A stretch of DNA of 17,691 bases from Pirellulaceae bacterium (GCA_013002105.1 JABDKS010000280.1:1-17691); one strand, 5' to 3'. Positions 8,092 to 15,214 are shown, counted from the first letter of the stretch. Translations and numbers: made by a program. Notes: generated from the letters alone by a model not told the origin.

Positions 8092-9327
8092 TCAGTCGTC
8101 GTCGTTGCCGTCGGTGACGTTGCCATCGGACGGGAGAACTGGCGGCGTTACTCGCGGACTCAGTCTCGCTCGGATAACTCTCGGTTCGATCCGGTAGGGC
8201 ACCAGATTTAGCGGCAATCGGATGTTGCGTTCGCTGAGCGGTAGTTCCTGGTAGCCGCTGCCGGTTTCGCTTAAATCCAACGTGATTTTCAAACTGGCCG
8301 GATCCAGAAAACGAAAATGGCGTTCTGAACCTGAGAGGGTGAGTCGTATATCGCTCGGCGCGGACCGATCGAGTTCTAATTGTTTGGAGATGTTTCGATA
8401 TTCAATCGGAACAATAAACGTCCGCTGAATGGTGTGCGGATCGTACGCGAGCGCAAACCAGGCGATCAGTGCCAAGACAAGTGATAGCAGTTTCAGTTGG
8501 CCGTCTTGCACTGTGACACGTTTCCAAAGCGGTTGGTCGATGACCGGAAACGTCTTTGTCAAAAATTCGTCTAGTCGCTGCCGAAGTTCTCCAGCGGAAG
8601 GCATTTCGTCCAGATGCGCGGATTGTGCAACGCTGACGATGCCGCGTTCTTCGGAAACCACCACCGTCAACGCATCGGATCGTTCGCTAAGACCCAGGGC
8701 GGCGCTATGTCGCGTTCCACGTCCGGCGATTTCTCCGGTGTCCTGCGAGATGGGCAAATGGGCTGAAAACTGGGTGACCTGGTTGTCTTGAATAATCACC
8801 GCTCCATCATGCCCAGGCGTGTGGGAATCAAAAATGCTGTACAGCAATGGTCGACTGATACGTCCGTCTAATTGGACACCGCCGTTGATGTGTCGATCCA
8901 ACGGTTCCTTTCCACGGATCACAATCAACGCACCGGTGTAGGACGCAGCCATTTCGAAAACGGATTCGACAATCACATCGATGTCCAGTTTGTTGTCTGC
9001 TGATCGCGCGAATCGGACCGATCGCAACGAAGACATTCGCTCCAGTAATCTCCGTAAATCCTCCTGAAAGACGACGACAAGAATGAACAGCAGAACGGCA
9101 AAACTGGTGTGGAACGCCAACGAGGTCAGGTACATGTCCAGTCCGCGGGCGGCCATGTAAACCATCGCCAATAAACCGACCCCAATCAGCACACCGCGTG
9201 ATGCGGTTCGACGGAACCAGGAGAGGGCGGCATACAGGAAAGCAGATACAAGCAAGACATCGACGGCGTCGACGAATCGGAAGGATCGGCGAATTTCGTC
9301 AAAAAGCGGAAGAAGGATTTCAAACAC
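8092..9327 (-). CDS. cdaA: CdaA-type diadenylate cyclase fused to a YbbR (CdaR-like) domain
   Basis: This is a membrane enzyme predicted to make cyclic di-AMP from two ATP. The GTG start at 9325-9327 is supported by a GAGGTGG site at 9331-9337. Three membrane helices (about 20-38, 44-62, 73-88) lead into the CdaA-typical FQEDLRRLLE (87-96) and a DAC domain (about 105-240). The catalytic motifs are PGHDGAVII (DGA at 174-176) and GTRHSAALG (204-212). The usual RHR triplet is RHS here. A fourth membrane helix (about 278-294, LLSLVLALIAWFALAY) resembles the start of a YbbR/CdaR protein. It is followed by one YbbR-like repeat (about 303-390) that should lie outside the cytoplasm. The protein ends in an acidic tail (NDDD). 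In Firmicutes CdaA and its regulator CdaR are separate, adjacent genes; here both parts are in one chain. The gene is divergent from the DHH phosphoesterase gene. Confidence 0.9.
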   Translation of the reverse strand: MFEILLPLFDEIRRSFRFVDAVDVLLVSAFLYAALSWFRRTASRGVLIGVGLLAMVYMAARGLDMYLTSLAFHTSFAVLLFILVVVFQEDLRRLLERMSSLRSVRFARSADNKLDIDVIVESVFEMAASYTGALIVIRGKEPLDRHINGGVQLDGRISRPLLYSIFDSHTPGHDGAVIIQDNQVTQFSAHLPISQDTGEIAGRGTRHSAALGLSERSDALTVVVSEERGIVSVAQSAHLDEMPSAGELRQRLDEFLTKTFPVIDQPLWKRVTVQDGQLKLLSLVLALIAWFALAYDPHTIQRTFIVPIEYRNISKQLELDRSAPSDIRLTLSGSERHFRFLDPASLKITLDLSETGSGYQELPLSERNIRLPLNLVPYRIEPRVIRARLSPRVTPPVLPSDGNVTDGNDDD

Positions 9328-9550
9328 CGCCCACCTCGATGGGGATCCAGCGGAAAGAAACGAATGAGATGGTCACGGCTTGCCTAATCGATAAATCTTC
9401 TGGGGGTGACTGATTAAACTGCGTTGCAAGTCAGTTGCTTCACTTTATCAAGTTGATGGACATGACTAGGATGGGAGCGTCTACTTTCGTGCCGATTGCA
9501 GACCACACTGACGAACCGCCAGCGGTACGATACACAACCTTTTGCAATCC

Positions 9551-10621
9551 ATGTCAAAAACCCAACCCTCATCGGCTTCGATCTCTGAACGGTTGTTGAA
9601 GTTGTTAGAGCCATATCCCCGGATTCTGGTGGTAATGCATGACAACCCGGACCCGGATGCGATCGCATCGGGTTGGGCCATCGAAGTTCTCGTGCAAGAG
9701 AAACTGCAAAAACCGGTCCGCGTGGTCGGCGGCGGCGCGATTGTTCGGGCGGAAAATCGACACATGGTTGAATTGCTCCAGCCACCCATCGAACTGGTCG
9801 AGCAGATTGATATCGGTCCCGAGACAGCGACGATCCTGGTCGACTGCGGCGCCGAAGCGACCAACCATCTACTGACACGCAATGGAATCAAGCCCGTTGC
9901 GATCATTGATCATCACATTAGTGCCGTCGAGCGAGCGGAGATCCCATTTAACGATGTTCGTCCAAATGTTGCCGCATCCGCGACGATTACCGCCAGTTAC
10001 CTGCGCGAACAGGGATTGGACCCAGGGGTCAAATTAGCGACCGCCTTGTTATACGCAATACGCACCGAGACATGCGGATACGAAACCCACTATTCGGATC
10101 TGGACCGTTCGATCTTGCCCTGGCTGACAGAGATCGGTGAACCAGCTTTGCTGGCAGAGATTGCCAACGCGCCGCTGACACAAGATTATTTTGCGGATTT
10201 GCTGCTGGCGTTGCAAAGCACGTACCTGTATAGCGGCACGGCGTTGTGCTATTTGCCTCAAGCCGGGGGTGCCGAAATTGTCGGCGAAGTGGCTGACATG
10301 TTGATTCGCTGCGACAAAATTCATCGTGTGCTGTGTGCCGCGGTGATCGGAAATGACTTGTTGATTTCGGCGCGGACGCAGCGTGACTACGGCAGCGCCG
10401 TTCAGCTTTTGCGAACGACCCTCACCGGCCTGGGCGGCGCCGGAGGACACGCTCACCGGGCCGGCGGAAAAATCTCCGAGATCGGCCAAACGACGCACAA
10501 AGACGCGTTGCTGAAAGACTTGCGAGCGAGGTGGTTGTCAGCATGCGATGTTGCTCAAACCACGGGGACGCGTTTGATAGGCAAACAGGAGATTGTCGAA
10601 AACTTGGATCGGCTCGAGTAA
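9551..10621 (+). CDS. DHH/DHHA1 family phosphoesterase (possible c-di-AMP/pApA or nanoRNA hydrolase)
   Basis: This is a predicted Mn2+-dependent phosphodiesterase of the NrnA/DhhP type. I start it at ATG 9551, giving 356 aa; a TTG three codons upstream is possible, and neither has a good ribosome-binding site. The DHH domain (about 20-180) shows HDNPDPDA (H30, D34, D36), VDCG (D98) and IDHH (D120-H122). The fourth motif reads RTET (171-174), with Glu where Asp is usual. The DHHA1 domain (about 230-335) has the substrate-binding GGAGGHAHRAGG (295-306). Family members degrade short oligonucleotides, pAp, pApA or c-di-AMP, and sequence alone cannot decide between these. Its position divergent from a c-di-AMP synthase, 223 bp away, favours a c-di-AMP-related role. 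No signal peptide is present, so it should be cytoplasmic. Confidence 0.9.
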   Translation: MSKTQPSSASISERLLKLLEPYPRILVVMHDNPDPDAIASGWAIEVLVQEKLQKPVRVVGGGAIVRAENRHMVELLQPPIELVEQIDIGPETATILVDCGAEATNHLLTRNGIKPVAIIDHHISAVERAEIPFNDVRPNVAASATITASYLREQGLDPGVKLATALLYAIRTETCGYETHYSDLDRSILPWLTEIGEPALLAEIANAPLTQDYFADLLLALQSTYLYSGTALCYLPQAGGAEIVGEVADMLIRCDKIHRVLCAAVIGNDLLISARTQRDYGSAVQLLRTTLTGLGGAGGHAHRAGGKISEIGQTTHKDALLKDLRARWLSACDVAQTTGTRLIGKQEIVENLDRLE

Positions 10622-10832
10622 ACTACGCCGGTTCACATTGGGCTTCATGGTTTGTCAAAACCTGACCCGTTTTCTTGCCCCAAAACATTTGTCTCTTGGG
10701 GGCGCCCGGATCACGACAGCGTGGAAAAACATTTTCCAGCACGCAGAGAATTTTCCACCGGCAAAGACATCACCTGTAGGATGACAAGGCAATTAACGCC
10801 AGTTTTTGTCGCACGATGCGTTGGTTGGAACA
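10622..10832. other. Intergenic regulatory region upstream of the 38-aa gene
   Basis: No gene is supported here. The region holds an imperfect GCCCCAA/TTGGGG inverted repeat (10677-10683 and 10696-10701) without a U-tract, then a cluster of TTTTCCA half-sites. I see no terminator of the usual type for the DHH gene. Confidence 0.5.
10722..10757 (+). promoter_or_regulatory. Palindromic activator-type binding site with an extra half-site
   Basis: A perfect 7-bp inverted repeat with a 3-base spacer, TGGAAAA-ACA-TTTTCCA, occupies 10722-10738. A third TTTTCCA half-site lies at 10751-10757, 19 bp from the second. The centre is about 130 bp upstream of the predicted sigma-54 start site, the usual position for an enhancer-binding protein. 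Which regulator binds is unknown; the NtrC-type regulator at 5199-6653 is the obvious local candidate. Confidence 0.45.
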
Positions 10833-10849
10833 TTGGCACGCGACGTGCA
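10833..10849 (+). promoter_or_regulatory. Sigma-54 (-24/-12) promoter of the 38-aa gene
   Basis: TTGGCACGCGACGTGCA matches 12 of 13 fixed positions of the consensus TTGGCACG-N4-TTGCW. The invariant GG (10835-10836) and GC (10847-10848) are exactly ten bases apart. The only mismatch is G for the first T of the -12 box. Predicted transcription start is near 10860, giving a leader of about 57 bases. The site faces the small gene at 10917. Confidence 0.65.
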
Positions 10850-10916
10850 ACCTAGTTTTGGTCCAGTGGTCGTTTCATCGATCCAACCGCCTGTTCAACC
10901 GTAAGGAGCCTGTCAA

Positions 10917-11033
10917 ATGGCCAATCGTGGCAACAAAAAAAAGCCCAAGGGATTCAACAAAAAACCCGAAGTCGTCGTTCCCAAGCCAGCAGCGAACCCC
11001 AAATCGGGTAACTCGCGCGGTAAGAAACGATAG
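10917..11033 (+). CDS. 38-aa lysine-rich basic small protein
   Basis: This short gene has 10 Lys and 3 Arg against a single Glu, so the charge is strongly positive. It begins MANRGNKKKPKG, has a short hydrophobic patch (VVV, 19-21), then Pro/Ala/Asn/Ser, and ends SRGKKR. There is no membrane helix, signal peptide or cysteine, and it is probably disordered. A strong AAGGAG (10903-10908) lies eight bases before the ATG, one of the best ribosome-binding sites in the window. A sigma-54 promoter lies upstream and an intrinsic terminator downstream, so it is a self-contained transcription unit. Composition suggests binding to nucleic acid or another polyanion, as in small basic ribosomal or histone-tail-like proteins, but I know no family for it. 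A longer ORF in another frame (10816-11136) overlaps it but has no such signals. Confidence 0.75.
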   Translation: MANRGNKKKPKGFNKKPEVVVPKPAANPKSGNSRGKKR

Positions 11034-11144
11034 TTCGGTTTGTCATAGCGGAATGGGCGCCGGCGATCGGATCCACAGAGGTTGCTTCTGTTGGGTACTC
11101 CGGTGGCTGGCCCCGTTCCGTCTTTCGGTCGCCTAAAACGATCC

Positions 11145-11197
11145 AAGCGGCGGTCGAACGTGCCTCATCCGAGACGCGTTCGCCGCCGCTTTTTTTT
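11145..11197 (+). terminator. Intrinsic terminator after the 38-aa gene
   Basis: The left arm AAGCGGCGGTCGAACG (11145-11160) pairs with CGTTCGCCGCCGCTT (11177-11191), with one bulged T and a 16-base loop. Eight T residues follow (11190-11197). This is a strong rho-independent terminator on the plus strand. It leaves a 3' untranslated region of about 110 bases after the small gene. Confidence 0.88.
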
Positions 11198-11202
11198 CCA
11201 CT

Positions 11203-11308
11203 TAGAGCATTTTTACTTAATACGTGGGATCAATCGTAGGCCAGGACCTGTCCTGGCACAGCTGCGCCAGGACAGGTCCTGGCCTACGAGAAAACTAAAA
11301 TAGCTCTA
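11203..11308. repeat. 106-bp palindromic (REP/MITE-like) repeat element
   Basis: The core is a perfect 24-bp inverted repeat (11234-11257 and 11266-11289), starting TCGTAGGCCAGGACCTG, with an 8-base loop. It is enclosed by imperfect outer inverted ends, TAGAGCATTTTTA at 11203-11215 and, as reverse complement, TAGAGCTATTTTA at 11296-11308 (11 of 13 identical). It encodes nothing. It looks like a dispersed non-autonomous palindromic element, and it also separates the small gene from the convergent channel gene. The remaining bases to 11448 contain only a short GATCGT/ACGATC hairpin (11433-11450) overlapping the channel gene's stop codon. Confidence 0.7.
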
Positions 11309-11448
11309 GGTATTGCTTCTGTCGCTCTTGGGCAACTGCCATGCTGTCCAGCAACGCAATCCAGGGCACGTTGCGGTGTATTGGTGCGGGGCGGTGCAAT
11401 GTTGCCGTGCGATAATGCGTTGCGGCGCCATGGATCGTTGTTTGACGA

Positions 11449-13893
11449 TCAGGCCGCGCGGAGGTGGTCGGCGCCGGACTGATCATCGTTGATCAAACGC
11501 AATTGAATCGGATTGGGGGTCTGAATGTGCAAGTCACGTTGTGGGAATGCGATTACGATTTCGTGCTCGCGGAACAGACGATCGATGGTCAGTCGAACAT
11601 CGGTTTCCACCTTTTTCATTTGCGCCATCGACCGTGCATTGATCCAAAAATGTACTTGGAACATCAGCGAATTGTCGCCAAAGTCGTTGAACCAAACAAA
11701 CGGTTTGGGACGGATGTGAACGCTACCATGGTCGGCGGCGGCTTTCTCCAGTAGCTCGACCACCTTATTCAGTGGCGAACCATAGGCGACCCCGACGCTA
11801 ATGGAGGTTCGCAGTCGGTCATCGCGGCGGGTCAAGTTGATGACGTTGTTCTCTAGGAATTTGCTGTTGGGCACGATGATATCCAGGTTTTCGCCCGTTC
11901 GAATCTGTGTGCTCCGGGCACCGATCTGTGTAATGTTGCCGTAGACTTCGTCCAGCAGCACGAGGTCACCAACTTTGATAGGCCGTTCGGCCAGCAAGAT
12001 CAGACCACTGATAAAATTGTTGACGACGTTTTGACTACCAAAACCAATTCCGATGGCGATGGCACCGCCAAGGAAGGTGAATGCTGTTAGCGGCACGTGT
12101 GCGTAGCGCAACGCGGCCAATGCAAATCCGACCACAAGTGCGTAAAACATCAGCGATTCGATCGCGTTGGCTCCCGCTTCGTCGACGCCCAGTTTTGGCA
12201 AACGGCGTCCAAACCAACCGCTCAATCTGCCCGCGGCGAAATAGCCAATGAACAGCAACAGGATCGTATTGAGGATCTTGCCGACGGTCAGCGAAAAGTC
12301 ATCGATGTTGGTGATTTCATAGTTCCAGGCCCGTTGAGCGGCGGCCCACGTGTCGGCAGCCCAATCGTTCAGTCCGCGTCCTTGTCGTCCTTGGATCTGA
12401 ACCAGCAGCCGATTCAATGTGCGCTGCTTGTTTTCGATCGCCAGGATCGATGAACTATAAATTTCGATTTGTTTGGCCAGCGAGTCTTGCTTGGATTCGA
12501 GCCATCGACGGACATCAGGATTGTCACCTTTGACCGCGTCGATCTTTGCATCCACGGTGGCCAACGCAACGCGGACTTCGTTGATCTTGAATTCGCGAGC
12601 CCGTCGCTCACGATTCAGCGCATCTAACTGCTGCTCCGTTTCATCGACCCAGACACGACGTTCCTCGCGGCTGGCGGTACCCGCGACGACGATGTAACGA
12701 CGCTCCCAGGCGGTGCGGATCGTCGGCAAACGTTGGAGTTGTTGATTTAATACGGATTGCTCCAACTGAATCGTTTGCCGTGTTGATTTGAGGGCTTCGA
12801 CCTTCTCAATCAATTCGGGTCCTGGGTTGGATGTCGAATCAACGTCTTGCCTGGCCGCCAGCCATCTTTTTTCGGCGTACTCCAGTTCTGTCTGCAACGC
12901 CGCAACTCGGCGTTTAATTTCGTTTTCGCGTGCATCAATTTCAGCGAGCTGAAGGTTCAGAGTCTCTTTGCTGAACTGGACGTTGCGACGAACGATATCC
13001 AGTTTTTTCTCATCAATTTTTGTCCCCATCGCGCGAACGGCTTCACCAGCTTCTTCGATGGATGCCTCTTGGCGGCGGAGCACCAAGAGTTCTTCTGCCA
13101 ACTCGATCTCCAGTTTCGCTGCCCGTAATTTGGGGTCTTCCTCGCCGACAATCTTTTCTTTCAATTGCCGATAGGCTTTCTGTTGGTTTTCAACCAATAG
13201 CTTGGCCCGTTCAACCGAGTCGCGCGCGGCAATCAGCGAAGCTTCGGAGGCTTCCTTGCGTGCCTTGGCCAGATTCAAGGAATCGTTCAGCTGATCCAAC
13301 AGCAAGATCGAGTAGGGCGGTTCTACGTCAAGTCGGTTGTCGGCGAGCTTGTTGAACTCGGTTTCCAATTCGGCCAGTTTTGTTTGCGTGTCCTCCAGCG
13401 TTGCCGCAGCGGTCTTCTGTTGCGCGATCGTCACCTCTTTCTGCTTGAGCAAATCAACGTCGGTTGCCTCGGCGGTTGGTTTGTCGGTGTCGTTGCTATC
13501 GGTCGTTTGTTTGGCTTGTTCTTGCAGCAAAGCGACCCGCAGTTGGGACGCGACCTGTTGCTGCTTTTCCTGTAGCACGGCGCTGGAATTGGGATCGGGA
13601 ACGGGTATCTGGTTGGATGCCAGGTGGTTGACTGTCGGCAACGGGGCAGAAACGGGCGCCGACGATGAATGAAGGGACGCTGGCGCAGCGGCAGGCGTGA
13701 GGGCTGGCACTGCGTCGGCGACCTGTAACGGAGCGTCGGTGACCGGTGAAGAGGTGTCGGCGACCTGCAACGGAGCGTTCAGCATCAGGGATCGCGGAAG
13801 CGGCGTCTCTTGCGCGGTGATCGCCCCGGAAAGAACGTAAGAATAGAAGAGCAAAGCGATTGCAGTTTTGCTGCGCAACATGATGCCATCCAT
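11449..13893 (-). CDS. Large MscS-family mechanosensitive channel with coiled-coil periplasmic domain
   Basis: This is a membrane-tension-gated channel that would release solutes on osmotic downshock. I start at the first ATG (13891-13893), giving 814 aa; an ATG four codons later (13879-13881) is nearly as good. The frame is open to a GTG at 14067, but that would bury the signal peptide. The signal peptide is at about 1-27 (LRSKTAIALLFYSYVLSGAITAQ). A low-complexity Pro/Ser/Ala stretch (28-105) precedes a long coiled coil (about 107-500), then membrane helices (about 535-556, 578-598, 602-632). The pore helix GGAIAIGIGFGSQNVVNNF (609-627) is classic MscS. The beta domain (ERPIKVGDLV, 636-645) and C-terminal alpha/beta domain (to about 795) complete it. 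It resembles E. coli MscK/MscM in plan but is shorter. Confidence 0.93.
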   Translation of the reverse strand: MDGIMLRSKTAIALLFYSYVLSGAITAQETPLPRSLMLNAPLQVADTSSPVTDAPLQVADAVPALTPAAAPASLHSSSAPVSAPLPTVNHLASNQIPVPDPNSSAVLQEKQQQVASQLRVALLQEQAKQTTDSNDTDKPTAEATDVDLLKQKEVTIAQQKTAAATLEDTQTKLAELETEFNKLADNRLDVEPPYSILLLDQLNDSLNLAKARKEASEASLIAARDSVERAKLLVENQQKAYRQLKEKIVGEEDPKLRAAKLEIELAEELLVLRRQEASIEEAGEAVRAMGTKIDEKKLDIVRRNVQFSKETLNLQLAEIDARENEIKRRVAALQTELEYAEKRWLAARQDVDSTSNPGPELIEKVEALKSTRQTIQLEQSVLNQQLQRLPTIRTAWERRYIVVAGTASREERRVWVDETEQQLDALNRERRAREFKINEVRVALATVDAKIDAVKGDNPDVRRWLESKQDSLAKQIEIYSSSILAIENKQRTLNRLLVQIQGRQGRGLNDWAADTWAAAQRAWNYEITNIDDFSLTVGKILNTILLLFIGYFAAGRLSGWFGRRLPKLGVDEAGANAIESLMFYALVVGFALAALRYAHVPLTAFTFLGGAIAIGIGFGSQNVVNNFISGLILLAERPIKVGDLVLLDEVYGNITQIGARSTQIRTGENLDIIVPNSKFLENNVINLTRRDDRLRTSISVGVAYGSPLNKVVELLEKAAADHGSVHIRPKPFVWFNDFGDNSLMFQVHFWINARSMAQMKKVETDVRLTIDRLFREHEIVIAFPQRDLHIQTPNPIQLRLINDDQSGADHLRAA
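13714..13778. repeat. Duplicated 23-bp segment in the channel gene
   Basis: gtcggcgacctgtaacggag (start of a 23-bp unit) lies at 13714-13736 and recurs at 13756-13778 with one change. The copies are 42 bp apart, exactly 14 codons. They encode APLQVAD twice in the low-complexity region after the signal peptide, an in-frame duplication. Confidence 0.85.
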
Positions 13894-13943
13894 GGCGAAT
13901 CTGGGTTTATTGCCTGCTGGCAAAGTACTAGTTGTCGAGTCTG

Positions 13944-13973
13944 GAGATAGGGTTAAATCACGATGCGGGTCAA
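13944..13973 (-). promoter_or_regulatory. Candidate sigma-70 promoter of the channel gene
   Basis: On the minus strand, TTGACC (13968-13973) is followed after 18 bp by TATCTC (13944-13949). The predicted start near 13937 lies about 44 bases before the ATG at 13893, which fits the chosen start. The -10 match is poor. Confidence 0.3.
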
Positions 13974-14092
13974 TGGCGGTCCCAATTGAGGGGGGCCCGA
14001 CGAGGCAGGCTAGCGGTGGACGTCGCAGATCGAGAAGCGAGGACCGATTTCTACGATCGTGTTTCACGACCTCGCGTGGCGGCCCGGCCTCG

Positions 14093-14188
14093 CTAAGAAC
14101 CGGCCTTGCTAAGAACCGGCCTTGCTAAGAACCAGTCTTGCTAAGAACCAGTCTTGCTAAGAACCGTTCTTGCTAAGAAATCGTCTCT
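14093..14188. repeat. 16-bp tandem repeat, five copies plus a degenerate sixth
   Basis: Units CTAAGAACCGGCCTTG start at 14093, 14109, 14125, 14141 and 14157, with a decayed copy at 14173-14188. Units 1-2 are identical, units 3-4 are identical (ACCAGTC variant), and unit 5 has ACCGTTC. Each unit is close to palindromic (AAG...CTT). The array lies in the 141-bp or longer gap between the zinc-ribbon CBS gene and the channel gene. Confidence 0.92.
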
Positions 14189-14208
14189 ACAACGTCTGAG
14201 AAGTGATT

Positions 14209-15102
14209 CTACGAATCTGGCTCAAGCATCGTCGCCAGGACGGACTCGAGTGTCACCAGTCCTGTGACGGCACCGCCTGCGTTAGTGACCAACCCCATTT
14301 TTCGATGAGACGCTCGCAGATGCCGAAATACTTGGCTCAGCGAAAACGTCTCGGGAACTTGACCTGCCGGTTCGATGATCGAACGAATGTCAAAATTGAC
14401 GCTGTCGGGAGAAATCACCAACAGGTTCTTGATGTGAACGACGCCAAGAACTTTGTCCAACGATCCGTCGCACACCGGATAACGAGTATGCATTGTCGCT
14501 AACATCAGCTCGCGCACGCTGTGCAATGGGTCGTTAATGTCGATGAAATCAATTTCGGGTCGCGGTTGCATGATTCGACCAACCGGGAGATCGGCGAATT
14601 CGATGCCGTTGATTTGTCCGACGCGATCACCCGATGATGCGGAAAGGTCAGCAGTCGTGCCTTCGAAACCCAACGCCGGTTTTTGCGATTTTGAAACCGC
14701 ACCGATGTGCTCTTTGCAGGAGGGGCAAACGTCGTCGGTTACCGGCACATTGGCTTGGCAAAGCGGGCAGGAGCGAACGTCTGTATTGGCGAACGGTCCG
14801 TCATCGGGTGGGGGTTCCCAATTGCCCAGGATTCGCATCACCCCGGTGTCACTGACCGATGCCGTCGACGGGTTCTTTGTGTCCGCATTTGAATCGGGGA
14901 TCTGCGGCGAAATCGTGTTGGCATCCGGGGCGTCTGGACTCACCGCGATCACCGGTTCGGGATGTTCGGCAGGTCGATGAAAGATAAATTCGACATGACA
15001 GCGTGGGCATCGGACCGGTTTACCGAGCAAGTATTCGTAGCCACGGACCCGATGCCCACTCGGACATTCGCCCGGGACGATGGTCGAGGGTTTATCAGTC
15101 AT
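14209..15102 (-). CDS. Soluble zinc-ribbon protein with a CorC-type CBS pair
   Basis: This is a cytoplasmic 297-aa protein of unknown role. A GGAG site (15111-15114) eight bases upstream supports the ATG at 15100-15102. The N-terminal putative zinc-binding region has C13, H17, C32 and C35 (CPSGH...CPRC). A disordered Pro/Ser/Asp-rich stretch follows (about 45-105). A second zinc ribbon has C112, C115, C126 and C129 (CPLC...CPSC). The C-terminal half (about 170-297) is a CBS pair that by eye is about half identical to residues 212-340 of the CNNM/CorC-like protein encoded just upstream, including MHTRYPVCD and VLGVVHIK. The membrane DUF21 and CorC_HlyC domains are absent. The neighbour's DEYG near the end of CBS2 is NAGG here, so ligand binding may differ. 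CBS pairs usually bind adenine nucleotides. It is probably a regulator or adaptor. Confidence 0.85.
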   Translation of the reverse strand: MTDKPSTIVPGECPSGHRVRGYEYLLGKPVRCPRCHVEFIFHRPAEHPEPVIAVSPDAPDANTISPQIPDSNADTKNPSTASVSDTGVMRILGNWEPPPDDGPFANTDVRSCPLCQANVPVTDDVCPSCKEHIGAVSKSQKPALGFEGTTADLSASSGDRVGQINGIEFADLPVGRIMQPRPEIDFIDINDPLHSVRELMLATMHTRYPVCDGSLDKVLGVVHIKNLLVISPDSVNFDIRSIIEPAGQVPETFSLSQVFRHLRASHRKMGLVTNAGGAVTGLVTLESVLATMLEPDS

Positions 15103-15182
15103 TCTGCACGCTCCAACGGTAAAGACCCACTTTTGATCTGGTAGGTCGATACTAATTCAAATGCACCGCGAATCGAAGGTTT

Positions 15183-15209
15183 GAAATGAAACAGTTTCGG
15201 AGACGAAAC
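15183..15209 (-). terminator. Weak hairpin after the CorC-like gene
   Basis: On the minus strand, GTTTCG-TCTC-CGAAAC (15194-15209) forms a 6-bp stem with a 4-base loop, followed by a T-rich but interrupted stretch (TGTTTCATTTC, 15183-15193). It could attenuate transcription between the CorC-like gene and the zinc-ribbon CBS gene. Confidence 0.25.
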
Positions 15210-15214
15210 GAGCT

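Noticed and set aside
9414..9878. 154-aa minus-strand frame over the start of the DHH gene
   Set aside because: It overlaps the catalytic DHH motifs on the other strand and is Arg/Ser-rich, so it is a shadow.
10677..10703. GCCCCAA/TTGGGG hairpin as terminator of the DHH gene
   Set aside because: The stem is short, the loop is long, and no U-tract follows, so I did not call a terminator.
10816..11136. 106-aa frame overlapping the 38-aa gene
   Set aside because: It has no ribosome-binding site, begins upstream of the sigma-54 -24 box so its start would not be transcribed from that promoter, and shows Trp/Cys/Arg-rich shadow composition.
13894..14067. Upstream extension of the MscS-type channel to a GTG at 14067
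   Set aside because: It would put 58 residues before a good signal peptide, and a candidate promoter lies inside the extension.
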